Position numbers and translations under genes: made by a program | Part shown: in pieces, positions 14,630-22,730 of the stretch | How positions within the stretch are numbered: the stretch's first letter is position 1 | How the letters are laid out: each line of letters begins with the position of its first letter | Source of the DNA: Caballeronia glathei | GTDB taxonomy: Bacteria > Pseudomonadota > Gammaproteobacteria > Burkholderiales > Burkholderiaceae | Length of the DNA stretch: 38,895 bases | NCBI RefSeq assembly: GCF_000698595.1 | Contig: NZ_JFHC01000073.1 | Coordinates: 1 to 38,895, forward strand | Direction of reading: 5' to 3' | The notes under the pieces: generated by a model | Told to the model about the DNA's origin: nothing | Seen by the model: the letters and a program-made list of their open reading frames with translations, nothing else | The model's database searches: none

Positions 14630-16029
14630 GCGCGACGTGGCCGTCGCGCTCGCTCGCCGTTCGCATCACCTGCCTCTTCGCGCTGATCGTCTGCGTCGTG
14701 GTCGGCATGGTCGGGGCGTCCCTGTACGATGCGACCAATCGCGCGCTCTCCACACGCGCCGACTATCAGCTGATAGGACGTGTCGAGCACTTCCGTTCGC
14801 TCCTGCACGACATGTACACGATCAAGGAGCTGGAAGCGCGGCCGCGTCTGTTCGAAACGATGCTCGGCGACCGGCAGGACGTCATCATCTTCCGCCACAC
14901 GGGCGTCGCTCCGTTCATCAACGTCAATCCCGAGAACATGCCGCTGCCGCCGCTCCAGGCGGTGGCCGTCACGCGCCCGGTCACGCTGGAGGCGCTCTAC
15001 GAAGGCTCCCGCGCCGATGGCGTGCGCATGCGCTGGGTCGCGGCGCAGGCGCAGATCGGCGAGAGCGGAGAATTGGTCGAGATCATCGCCGCGCACGTGA
15101 TGACGCAGGAAGCGCACGTGCTCGCATCGTATCTGCTGCGCGTGTGGATCACGGTGATCGGCGCGGTGCTGGTGACGGTGCTGCTCGCGTACTGGGTATC
15201 GAGCCGCGGCCTGCAGCCGCTCACGAAGATGGCCGACAAGGCCGCCGAAATCACGCCGAGCCGGATGTCGACGCGGCTCGACGTCGCGCAGGCGCCCGCC
15301 GAACTGCAGCGCCTCGCGGCATCGTTCAACGCGATGCTCGACCGCCTCGCGACCGGCTACGAACGCCTCCTGCAATTTTCCGCGGACCTGGCGCACGAAG
15401 TGCGCACGCCGATCGGCGTGCTGATCGGCGAGACGCAGGTGACGCTCGCGCACACGCGCAGCGAGGCCGAATATCGCAACGTGCTCGAATCGAACCTGGA
15501 GGAGCTGGAGCGGCTCGGGCGCATTGCGCAGAACATCCTCTTTCTCGCGCAGGCCGATCATGAAACGCAGCAGATCGAGCGCACGCGTCTCGACATCCAC
15601 GAGGAGCTGGAAACGATAAGCACCTATTTCGAAGGCATCGCGGACGAACGGCAGATCACCTTCGACGTAACCGCCAGCGGCGAGATGGTTGCAAATGCAA
15701 TCATGTGCCGGCGCGCGATCAGCAACGTCGTCGTCAACGCGGTGCGGTACGCGGCGCCCGGCACCGTCGTGCGCCTCTCGGGCCATGCGGATGCCGATGG
15801 CGCGAGCATCGTGGTCGGCAATCAGGGCGAGGTCATCGCGCAGGCGGAACTGCCGCGCCTCTTCGACCGCTTCTATCGCGGCGACGCTGCCCGCAGCGAG
15901 TTCACGGAATCGAGCGGCCTCGGTCTCGCCATCGTGCAGGCAATCATGCGGCTGCACGGCGGCCACGCATCGGCCACCTGCACGCGCGACGGATGGATAG
16001 AATTCACGCTACGCTTTGCCAACCCGTGA
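14626..16029 (+). CDS. Sensor histidine kinase (CusS/HprS-like)
   Basis: This 467-residue kinase starts at TTG 14626, which overlaps the regulator stop (TTGA) and follows GGAGAG. The ATG at 14488 lies inside the regulator gene and gives a nonsense N-terminus. Membrane helix 1 is at about residues 12-33, a periplasmic sensor of about 135 residues follows, and helix 2 is at 171-193. Then come HAMP, the HisKA domain with phospho-H257 in FSADLAHEVRTPIG, and an ATPase domain with NVVVNAVRYA near 366 and ESSGLGLAIVQAI. It belongs to the heavy-metal sensor kinase group. The stop codon is directly followed, in the same frame, by a VOC-protein fragment without its own start. Confidence 0.9.
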   Translation: MSATWPSRSLAVRITCLFALIVCVVVGMVGASLYDATNRALSTRADYQLIGRVEHFRSLLHDMYTIKELEARPRLFETMLGDRQDVIIFRHTGVAPFINVNPENMPLPPLQAVAVTRPVTLEALYEGSRADGVRMRWVAAQAQIGESGELVEIIAAHVMTQEAHVLASYLLRVWITVIGAVLVTVLLAYWVSSRGLQPLTKMADKAAEITPSRMSTRLDVAQAPAELQRLAASFNAMLDRLATGYERLLQFSADLAHEVRTPIGVLIGETQVTLAHTRSEAEYRNVLESNLEELERLGRIAQNILFLAQADHETQQIERTRLDIHEELETISTYFEGIADERQITFDVTASGEMVANAIMCRRAISNVVVNAVRYAAPGTVVRLSGHADADGASIVVGNQGEVIAQAELPRLFDRFYRGDAARSEFTESSGLGLAIVQAIMRLHGGHASATCTRDGWIEFTLRFANP

Positions 16030-16383
16030 CTCGCCGCCCGCCCGTTCTACGACGCGCTCATGCAGGCGCTAGGCGCAAGGAAGGTCTACGACATCCCCGG
16101 CGCGCTCGGCTACGGCGAGCGCTGCGACGCAGAGGACACGGCATCGAGCTATCTGGCGGTCTACGAGGACGCGGGGATCATCGGCGGCAACAGGCGGCAC
16201 TGGTGTTTCAAGGCGGCGTCGCGTGAACAGGTCGACGCGTTCCATCAGGCGGGCCTGGATCATGGCGGGCGCTCGGACGGCGCGCCCGGCCTGCGCGCCG
16301 ACTACCATCCGCACTACTACGCCGCCTTTCTTCTCGATCCCGCGGGCAATCGCGTGGAAGCTGTCTGCCACGCGCGCGGCTGA
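16030..16383 (+). pseudogene. 5'-truncated VOC (glyoxalase-fold) protein
   Basis: In the frame of the kinase, right after its TGA, the sequence reads LAARPFYDALMQALGARKVYD and continues to AAFLLDPAGNRVEAVCHARG. This is the body of a vicinal-oxygen-chelate protein of about 125 residues. The usual first strand (about 12 residues with an N-terminal metal-binding His) is missing, and the first in-frame ATG (16060) lies still deeper and has no ribosome binding site. The likely history is a deletion that joined the end of the kinase gene to the inside of a VOC gene. A 107-residue product from 16060 is possible but would lack a metal ligand. Confidence 0.65.
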
Positions 16384-18201
16384 TCAGACACGGAGCTCCG
16401 CGCAGCGCGACTCCGGCGCCATTTCCTCCCGCAGCGCGAGCAGCCCGTGAATCTGCGCGACCACGGCCGCGCCTTCGCCCACCGCCGCCGCCACGCGCTT
16501 GGTCGATGCCGCGCGCACGTCGCCGATCGCGAACACGCCCGGCACGCTCGTCTCGAGCGGCAGCGCGTCTTCGTGACCCTCGCGGGCGGCCGCACCGGTC
16601 AGCACGAAGCCCTTGCTGTCCACGTTCACATTGCAGTTGGCGAGCCACGCCGTGTTCGGCTCGGCGCCGGTGAAAAGAAACAGATGCCGCACGTCCAGCC
16701 TGAGCGGACCGTCGGGCGTCTCGCAGTTGACCGTGGTCAGGCCGCGGTCGTCGCCATCGAGCGAGGCGATCGCGGTGCGTGCATGCAGGGTGACATTGGG
16801 CAGCGACGCGAGCCGGTCGATGAGATAGCGCGACATGCTCGATTCGAGGCTCGCGCCGCGAATCAGGATGTGCACGTGCGCGCAATGGGACGCGAGATAC
16901 ACCGCGCCCTGCCCCGCGGAATTGCCGCCGCCGACGAGCACCACCTCCGAGCCCTTGCAGAGCTTCGCCTCCACGGGCGACGCCCAGTAATAGGTGCCGT
17001 GCCCCTCGAAGCGGTCGAGCCCCTCGATCGCCGGGCGCCGGTAGGCCGCGCCGCTCGCGATCACGACCGTGTGCGACGACACCCGCTCGCCGCCGTCGAG
17101 TTCGATCTGGATCGGCGTGCGGTCGCAGTGCAGCGCCTTGATCTCGGTCGGAATCGCGATGTGCGCGCCGAATTTCTGCGCCTGCACGAACGCGCGGCCC
17201 GCGAGCGCCTGGCCCGAGATGCCGGTCGGAAAGCCGAGATAGTTCTCGATGCGCGAGCTGGCGCCCGCCTGCCCGCCGGGCGCGCGGCAGTCGAACACCG
17301 CCACCGAGAGCCCTTCCGAGGCCGCATACACCGCCGTTGCGAGGCCCGCCGGTCCCGCGCCGACGATCGCGACGTCATAGATATGCGACGGATCGAATTC
17401 CGGCAGCCAGCCGAGCTGCGACGCCACCTGGTTTTCGTTGGGCGCGCGCAGCACGGTGCCGTCCGGGCAGATCACGAGCGGAAAGTCGGTCGTGGACGCG
17501 GAAATGCGCTCGAGCAGCGCGATCGCATCGGGGTCGGTGCAGGCGTCGATCACGGTATGCGGATAGCCGTTGCGGCGCAGGAAACCCTGCAGCGACACGA
17601 GCCTGCCGTCGTCCGACTGCCCGAGCAGCACCGGCCCGCTACCCTTCTCGATCAGCCCGACGCGCCTCAGGATCAGCGCGCGCATGATGCGCTCGCCGAG
17701 TTCCGCTTCCGCGACGAGCAGCGCCCGCAGGCGCTCCGGCGGAATCACGATGCCTTCGACGTCTTCGAGCGCGTAGCCGTCGACGAGACACGGCTTGCCC
17801 GACAGCTGCGCGATTTCGGCAAGGAACTGGCCGGGCGGCTGATCGATGATGAGATGCACGTTGCCGAGCGCATCGCGCCGGTTGATCCGCACGAGCCCCT
17901 TCAGCACGACGACCATGCCGCGCCCGGACTCGCCCATCCTGAACAGCTCCTGGCCCGCCTTCCAGTGCGCGACCGTGCCGAAGCGCCGCATGCGCTCGAT
18001 CTCGCTATGCGTCAGTTTCGGAAACATCTGGTGAGCGCGGGTTTCGAGCGGGGAGAACGGAGCGTCCTCGCCCTCGCTGGACGGAGCCGAACTGGCGCCG
18101 GTCGGCATCACGTTGGGGTCTTCCGACGGCCCGCGCGGGCTCCAGGCCACCACGCCGGGAAGAATCTCGCGGGACGGGTCAGCACTCATACCTGTACTCA
18201 T
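16384..18201 (-). CDS. cNMP-binding domain / thioredoxin-reductase-like flavoprotein
   Basis: This 605-residue protein has three parts. Residues 1-50 are a Pro/Ser-rich lead. Residues about 55-180 form a cyclic-nucleotide-binding-type domain (FGTVAHWKAGQELFRMGESGRGMVVVLKG). After a linker with a thioredoxin-like stretch, a TrxR-type FAD/NAD(P) module starts near 272 with DVAIVGAGPAGLATA, with a second GxGxxA at VVLVGGGNSAGQGAV and the closing GVFAIGDVRA. The dithiol CATC of true thioredoxin reductases is replaced by WASP (residues 406-409), so it cannot reduce thioredoxin in the usual way. The start at 18201 follows GGAG and overlaps the DedA-rhodanese stop by ATGA. Both genes are therefore translationally coupled and probably act together. 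Confidence 0.85.
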   Translation of the reverse strand: MSTGMSADPSREILPGVVAWSPRGPSEDPNVMPTGASSAPSSEGEDAPFSPLETRAHQMFPKLTHSEIERMRRFGTVAHWKAGQELFRMGESGRGMVVVLKGLVRINRRDALGNVHLIIDQPPGQFLAEIAQLSGKPCLVDGYALEDVEGIVIPPERLRALLVAEAELGERIMRALILRRVGLIEKGSGPVLLGQSDDGRLVSLQGFLRRNGYPHTVIDACTDPDAIALLERISASTTDFPLVICPDGTVLRAPNENQVASQLGWLPEFDPSHIYDVAIVGAGPAGLATAVYAASEGLSVAVFDCRAPGGQAGASSRIENYLGFPTGISGQALAGRAFVQAQKFGAHIAIPTEIKALHCDRTPIQIELDGGERVSSHTVVIASGAAYRRPAIEGLDRFEGHGTYYWASPVEAKLCKGSEVVLVGGGNSAGQGAVYLASHCAHVHILIRGASLESSMSRYLIDRLASLPNVTLHARTAIASLDGDDRGLTTVNCETPDGPLRLDVRHLFLFTGAEPNTAWLANCNVNVDSKGFVLTGAAAREGHEDALPLETSVPGVFAIGDVRAASTKRVAAAVGEGAAVVAQIHGLLALREEMAPESRCAELRV

Positions 18202-19280
18202 GCACGATCTCCATGTGGAAAACCAGCTTCCTGCAGGGACGCGGAACCCACCGACGACTTCACCGGCCACGGACACATCGCGGCCATTTCGCCGAGTTCC
18301 TCCGGCGCGACGCCGCTCTCGCCGAATTCGGTGACCGACGACACCTCGTAGCCGGCGAGCCGCCATGCGTCGAGCCCGCCCGTAAGCGGCACGACGTCCT
18401 TGAAGCCCGCGGTGCGCAGGGTTTTCGCCATCCACGCCGCCGACACTTCGTTCGGGCAGGAGCAGTAAATGACGATCTTGCGCGTCGTGTCGTAGCTCTC
18501 GATGATCTTCTGCAGCTCGCGCTCGTCGGCGGACACCGACCCCGGGATGATGAACGGATCGAGCATGCGCTTTTCCGGCGAACGGATGTCGAAGATCGTC
18601 GGCAGCGGCTCGTTCTTCATCAGCGCGTAAAGTTCGTCGACGCTGATGCGCGCCTTTTCCAGCGTCGCCATCAGCATGCGGCGGCGCCACCAGCGGTACG
18701 CGACGTACGCCGCCAGCGCCACCGCCACCACCAGCACCGCCTGCCGGCCGAGCCGCGAGATCAGCGCGAACAGCAGTTCGAGTTCCGCCGCGAACGTGAC
18801 GCCGAGCGAGAGCCCGACCGCCGCCCACAGCGCGACACCGACGCCGTCGTGCGCCACGAAGGTGCGCAGGCGCACGCCCATCGCGCCCGCGAGCGGCACG
18901 GAAACGAGCGAGAGCCCCGGAATGAATTTCGCGACGAGCAGCACGCGCACGCCCCAGCGGCCGAAAAAGCGCTCGGTCTTCTTGACACAGGTATCGCGCG
19001 AGAGCGACAGCTTGCAGATGGTCTTGAGCGTGCGGTCGCCGTAGCGCCGCCCGCCCTGGAACCACACGAGATCGCCGAGCACGCCGCCCACCACCGCCAT
19101 GCCGAGCACGCCAAGGAGCGGCAGCCAGACGCTCGAACCGCCCAGCGACATCACCTGGATCGACGCGCCGACGACGATCAGTGTCGGCATCGCGGGCACG
19201 GGCAGCCCGAGGGCCGCGCCCATCACGTTGACGAAGACGATCGCCGGGCCGAAGCGATCGACAAGCTCATGCAGCAGCAT
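18198..19280 (-). CDS. DedA-family membrane protein fused to a rhodanese domain
   Basis: This 360-residue protein joins two modules. Residues 1-205 form a DedA/SNARE-associated membrane domain with the typical GAALGLPVPAMPTLIVVGA, GDLVWFQGGRRYG and FFGRWGVRVLLVAKFIPGLSL. DedA proteins are membrane lipid scramblase/transporter-like and support envelope homeostasis. Residues about 225-330 form a cytoplasmic rhodanese domain with the active-site loop CSCPNE (C273, with C275 as a second thiol) after IVIY. The fusion suggests sulfur or redox sensing coupled to the membrane. ATG 19280 follows GGAGAACTCC. The gene leads a two-gene operon with the flavoprotein gene, whose start it overlaps by four bases. 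Confidence 0.88.
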   Translation of the reverse strand: MLLHELVDRFGPAIVFVNVMGAALGLPVPAMPTLIVVGASIQVMSLGGSSVWLPLLGVLGMAVVGGVLGDLVWFQGGRRYGDRTLKTICKLSLSRDTCVKKTERFFGRWGVRVLLVAKFIPGLSLVSVPLAGAMGVRLRTFVAHDGVGVALWAAVGLSLGVTFAAELELLFALISRLGRQAVLVVAVALAAYVAYRWWRRRMLMATLEKARISVDELYALMKNEPLPTIFDIRSPEKRMLDPFIIPGSVSADERELQKIIESYDTTRKIVIYCSCPNEVSAAWMAKTLRTAGFKDVVPLTGGLDAWRLAGYEVSSVTEFGESGVAPEELGEMAAMCPWPVKSSVGSASLQEAGFPHGDRA

Positions 19281-19416
19281 GGAGTTCTCCCGCGCGCGTA
19301 GCGGTGTTGATCGGGTGACGAAAGGGGGGTGGGCGAAGTGCGCGATAGAGCGGCTCCATTCACGCGCGGTGCGCGCCGCCGTTCGTCACAATAAAGAGAT
19401 GAGTGTAGCGCGGATT

Positions 19417-19436
19417 GATGCAAGGTACCTTGCATC
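19417..19436. promoter_or_regulatory. 20-bp perfect palindrome, probable operator
   Basis: GATGCAAGGTACCTTGCATC is fully self-complementary. On the minus strand it lies about 135-155 bases before the DedA-rhodanese start, with a -10-like TACACT shortly downstream, so it could overlap the -35 zone of that operon. It is the longest perfect palindrome I found in the window. No regulator gene of matching type is adjacent. Confidence 0.55.
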
Positions 19437-19449
19437 GCGCGCGAAGACC

Positions 19450-19470
19450 GGCGCCGCGAGGTGCGGCGCC
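19450..19470 (-). terminator. Hairpin downstream of denD
   Basis: GGCGCCGC and GCGGCGCC form an 8-bp perfect stem with a 5-base loop, 54 bases after the denD stop. No T-tract follows on the minus strand, so terminator function is uncertain. Confidence 0.35.
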
Positions 19471-19523
19471 GTGTGGATTCAGGACTTAAGGAACACGCCC
19501 GGAAAGCGCGCTCCTGCGCCGTT

Positions 19524-20480
19524 TCAGGCGCGCTCGTCGGCGATGTAGGCGCGGATCACGTCGGCGAACGTCTTGTCGCCCTTCAGGCCGAGCTGCTCGG
19601 CGCGCTTCGTGTCCCACGCGCCCGGCCAGCTGCCCACGATCTTCTCGACGCGCTCGTCGCGCTGCCAGTCGATGCGCGCGACGGCTTCCTCGCCCGCCAC
19701 TTCGCGCAGCGCCGCGACCATCTCGTTCACGCTCACCGAGAGGCCCGGCAGATTGACCACCGGCCGGTTGCCGAGCGCGGCGCGATCGATTTCGCAGCCC
19801 GCGATCAGGGCCTCGATCGCGCTTTTCGGCGAGAGCAGCCAGAGCCGCGTTTCGCCGTCGACCGGGCACACGGCGCGCTCGCCGTTGAGCGGCTCGCGAA
19901 TGATGCCGCTCGCAAACGACGAAGCCGCCGCGTTCGGCTTGCCCGGGCGCACGCTGATGGTCGGCAGGCGCACCACGCGGCCGTCGACGAAGCCGCGCCG
20001 CGCGTAATCCGAAAGCAGCAGCTCCGCGATCGCCTTCTGCGTTCCGTACGACGATTGCGGATTGAGCGCGGTGTCGTCCTGCACGACGTCGGGCAGCGTG
20101 CCGCCGTAGACCGCGACCGAGCTGGTGAACAGCACGCGCGGCGCGTGGCCGCGCGCGCGGCACACTTCCAGCAGCAGGCGCGACGCGTCGAGGTTGATGC
20201 GCATGCCGAGCTCGAAATCCGCTTCCGCCTGCCCGCTCACGATCGCCGCGAGGTGGAAGATGGCTTGCGTGTCGGTGTCGATCGCGCGCTCGAGCACGCT
20301 GCGATCGGCGATGTCGCCCGTTTCCGCGCGCACGCGCTTGTCGCCGAAATCGGCGGCGCGCACCACGTCGAGCAGCACGAGCTCGCTGATCGGCTTGCCG
20401 TCGAGCTCGCCGCGTTCGAGGAGACGGCGCGCGAGGCGCTGTCCGAGGAAACCGGCGCCGCCGGTAATCAGAATTTTCAT
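19524..20480 (-). CDS. denD: D-erythronate dehydrogenase DenD
   Basis: This 318-residue short-chain/extended NAD-dependent epimerase-fold enzyme has the Rossmann motif GGAGFLGQRLA at residues 7-17 and the catalytic YxxxK in SSYGTQKAIAELLL. Within a cluster containing OtnK, OtnC and OtnI it matches DenD, which oxidises D-erythronate to 2-oxo-tetronate. It is the last gene of the operon, 8 bases after otnI. Outside this context the family would be called only NAD-dependent epimerase/dehydratase, so part of the confidence comes from the neighbours. Confidence 0.88.
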   Translation of the reverse strand: MKILITGGAGFLGQRLARRLLERGELDGKPISELVLLDVVRAADFGDKRVRAETGDIADRSVLERAIDTDTQAIFHLAAIVSGQAEADFELGMRINLDASRLLLEVCRARGHAPRVLFTSSVAVYGGTLPDVVQDDTALNPQSSYGTQKAIAELLLSDYARRGFVDGRVVRLPTISVRPGKPNAAASSFASGIIREPLNGERAVCPVDGETRLWLLSPKSAIEALIAGCEIDRAALGNRPVVNLPGLSVSVNEMVAALREVAGEEAVARIDWQRDERVEKIVGSWPGAWDTKRAEQLGLKGDKTFADVIRAYIADERA

Positions 20481-20488
20481 GATCTTGT

Positions 20489-21286
20489 TCAGGCACGTTG
20501 CAAATAGGGTTTGAGCCAGCCGAGGCCGTCGGAGGTCGCCGCGCGCGGGCGGTATTCGCAGCCGATCCAGCCCTCATAGCCGAGCAAGTCGACCAGCTCG
20601 AAGAGATACGGGTAGTTGAGTTCGCCGATGTCGGGCTCGTGACGCTCCGGCACGCCCGCGATCTGGATGTGCCCGATGCCCGCGTTCGGCCGCTTCATGT
20701 CGCGCTTGAGCTTCACGGCGAGGTCGCCTTCGACGATCTGGCAGTGATAGCAGTCGAACTGCACCTGCAGATTCGGCGCGCCGACTTCGTCGCAGATCGC
20801 CTGGGCGTCGTCCTGGCGGTTCAGGAAGAAGCCGGGAATGTCGCGCGTGTTGATCGGCTCGATGACGATCGTCACGCCCGCCGACTTCGCCGCGCCCGCC
20901 GCGATTTCCAGGTTCTTCAGATACACCGCGCGATGCTTTTCGCGCGATTGCTCCGGCGCGATCAGCCCGGCCATCACGTGCAGCTTCGTGTTGCCGAGCG
21001 CGGCGGTGTATTCCAGCGCGCGGTCGAGCGCGCGGCGGAACTCCTCCTCGCGCCCCGGCAGGGACGCGATGCCGCGTTCGCCCGCCGCCCAGTCGCCGGG
21101 CGGCGCGTTGAACAGCGCCTGCGTGAGCCCGTTCGCTTCGAGCCGCGACTTGATGTCCGCGGCGGCGAAATCGTAAGGAAACAGGAACTCGACGCCCTTG
21201 AAGCCGTCTTTCGCCGCGGCGGCGAAGCGGTCGAGGAACGCGTGCTCGGTGTACATCATCGTGAGATTGGCGGCAAAGCGGGGCAT
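20489..21286 (-). CDS. otnI: 2-oxo-tetronate isomerase OtnI
   Basis: This is a 265-residue TIM-barrel protein of the hydroxypyruvate isomerase-like (Hyi) family. The metal and acid residues are visible in VIEPINTRDIPGFFL, VQFDCYHCQIVEGDL and IGCEYRP. In the C4-acid pathway OtnI interconverts 2-oxo- and 3-oxo-tetronate before or alongside phosphorylation, linking the DenD product to the OtnK/OtnC branch. ATG 21286 follows GGAGTC. The gene lies between the transporter (42 bases) and denD (8 bases). A glyoxylate-carboligase neighbour, which would suggest true hydroxypyruvate isomerase, is absent. Confidence 0.88.
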   Translation of the reverse strand: MPRFAANLTMMYTEHAFLDRFAAAAKDGFKGVEFLFPYDFAAADIKSRLEANGLTQALFNAPPGDWAAGERGIASLPGREEEFRRALDRALEYTAALGNTKLHVMAGLIAPEQSREKHRAVYLKNLEIAAGAAKSAGVTIVIEPINTRDIPGFFLNRQDDAQAICDEVGAPNLQVQFDCYHCQIVEGDLAVKLKRDMKRPNAGIGHIQIAGVPERHEPDIGELNYPYLFELVDLLGYEGWIGCEYRPRAATSDGLGWLKPYLQRA

Positions 21287-21328
21287 TGCATCGACTCCTT
21301 GTGAATTCGGCCTCGGTTGATCTTCGGA

Positions 21329-22666
21329 TCAGCGGTTCACGAGCTTCGCGGGCGTGAGCCACACGGCAATCGAACCGATCACGAGCATCCCGGCCAGCAC
21401 GTACATGCCGGTCGCGGTGCTGTGGGTCAGGTCCTTCAGATAGCCGATCATATACGGGCTCGCGAAACCGGCGAGATTGCCGATCGAATTGATGATCGCG
21501 ATGCCGGCGGCAGCGGCGGCGCCGGACATGAACGCTGTCGGCAGCGACCAGAAGAGCGGCGCGCAGGTCAGCACGCCGGCGGCGGCGAGCGAAAGCGCGA
21601 TGATCGACACCACCGTGTTGCCCGCGAACGACGCCGCGATCGAAAAGCCGACCGCCGCCGCCAGCGCCGGCACGATCAGGTGCCAGCGGCGCTCGCGATG
21701 CTTGTCCGCGCTGTGGCCGAGCACGTTCATCACCACGATCGCGACGAGGAACGGAATCGCGCTCAGGAGGCCGATGTTGAACGCGCCGGTCACGCCGGTC
21801 GACTTGATGAAGGTCGGCATCCAGAACGTGAGCCCGTACTGGCCGGTCACGAACGCGAAGTAGATCAGCGACATCCACCACATGCGCGCATCGGCGAACA
21901 CGGCGCGCAGCGAATGCTTCTTGCCGTCGCCCGCGTGCTGCGGCTGCGCGGTGATTTCGTCTTCCAGAAGGCGCTTTTCGCGCTCGGTCAGCCACTTCGC
22001 GCTGCGAATGCCGTTATCGAGATAGAGGATGGTCGCGATGCCGACCAGCACGGCGGGGATCGCTTCGATCAGGAACATCCACTGCCAGCCCGCGAAACCC
22101 TTGTGGCCCGCGAACGACTGCATGATCCAGCCGGAAAGCGGATTGCCGAAGATGCCCGACACCGGAATAGCCGACATGAACACCGCGACGATCTTCGCGC
22201 GCCGGTGCGACGGGAACCAGTACGTCAGGTAGAGGATCACGCCCGGATAGAAGCCCGCTTCGGCGAGACCCAGCAGAAAGCGCAGCACGTAGAACTGCGT
22301 GGGCGTCTTGACGAACACGAACGCCGCCGAAAGGATGCCCCAGGTGATCATGATCCGCGCGATCCAGATGCGCGCACCGATCTTGTGCATCAGCATGTTG
22401 CTCGGCAACTCGAACAGGAAATAGCCGAGGAAGAAGATGCCGGCGCCGAGGCCGAACACGGTTTCGCTGAACGCGAGGTCCTGCGACATCTGCAGCTTCG
22501 CGAAGCCGACGTTCACGCGGTCGAGATAGGCGACCACGTAGCACAGCATCAGGAACGGCACGATGCGCCAGAAAACCTTGGCGTAGGTGCGTTTCGTTTC
22601 GTCGGCCGTCGGCAGATCGGCAGCAGTTACCCGGGTGCCGCCCGGCACCACTTGTTCAAGGCTCAT
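21329..22666 (-). CDS. MFS transporter, anion:cation symporter type, for C4 acid sugars
   Basis: This is a 445-residue, 12-helix major facilitator of the ACS (tartrate/phthalate/glucarate permease) group. It has RVNVGFAKLQMSQDLAFSE in the first loop, GFYPGVILYLTYWFPSHRRAK near helix 4-5, and an inactive-looking central loop. By position between otnC and otnI it should import D-erythronate and/or L-threonate with protons. I set the start at ATG 22666 (MSLEQVVPGG), preceded by GGAGACAACGA; a longer frame begins 15 codons upstream without a site. The exact substrate is inferred from the operon only. Confidence 0.85.
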   Translation of the reverse strand: MSLEQVVPGGTRVTAADLPTADETKRTYAKVFWRIVPFLMLCYVVAYLDRVNVGFAKLQMSQDLAFSETVFGLGAGIFFLGYFLFELPSNMLMHKIGARIWIARIMITWGILSAAFVFVKTPTQFYVLRFLLGLAEAGFYPGVILYLTYWFPSHRRAKIVAVFMSAIPVSGIFGNPLSGWIMQSFAGHKGFAGWQWMFLIEAIPAVLVGIATILYLDNGIRSAKWLTEREKRLLEDEITAQPQHAGDGKKHSLRAVFADARMWWMSLIYFAFVTGQYGLTFWMPTFIKSTGVTGAFNIGLLSAIPFLVAIVVMNVLGHSADKHRERRWHLIVPALAAAVGFSIAASFAGNTVVSIIALSLAAAGVLTCAPLFWSLPTAFMSGAAAAAGIAIINSIGNLAGFASPYMIGYLKDLTHSTATGMYVLAGMLVIGSIAVWLTPAKLVNR

Positions 22667-22730
22667 TTCGTTGTCTCCAGATGGGATTGCTTGCAGCGCG
22701 GTGGCATGCACCGCGCTGCGCAGGTCGGTA

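Larger units (their letters stand above)
19281..19523. other. Intergenic region between DedA-rhodanese and denD
   Basis: These 243 bases hold the promoter region of the DedA operon with a 20-bp perfect palindrome (19417-19436) and a hairpin behind denD (19450-19470). I see no gene. Confidence 0.5.

Noticed and set aside
18202..19065. Upstream extension of the flavoprotein frame to 19065
   Set aside because: The extension overlaps the DedA-rhodanese gene in another frame; the ATG at 18201 has GGAG and the ATGA overlap expected of coupled genes.
16447..19301. Long plus-strand open frames over the flavoprotein and DedA genes
   Set aside because: Antisense shadows of real genes; no ribosome binding site or recognisable motif.
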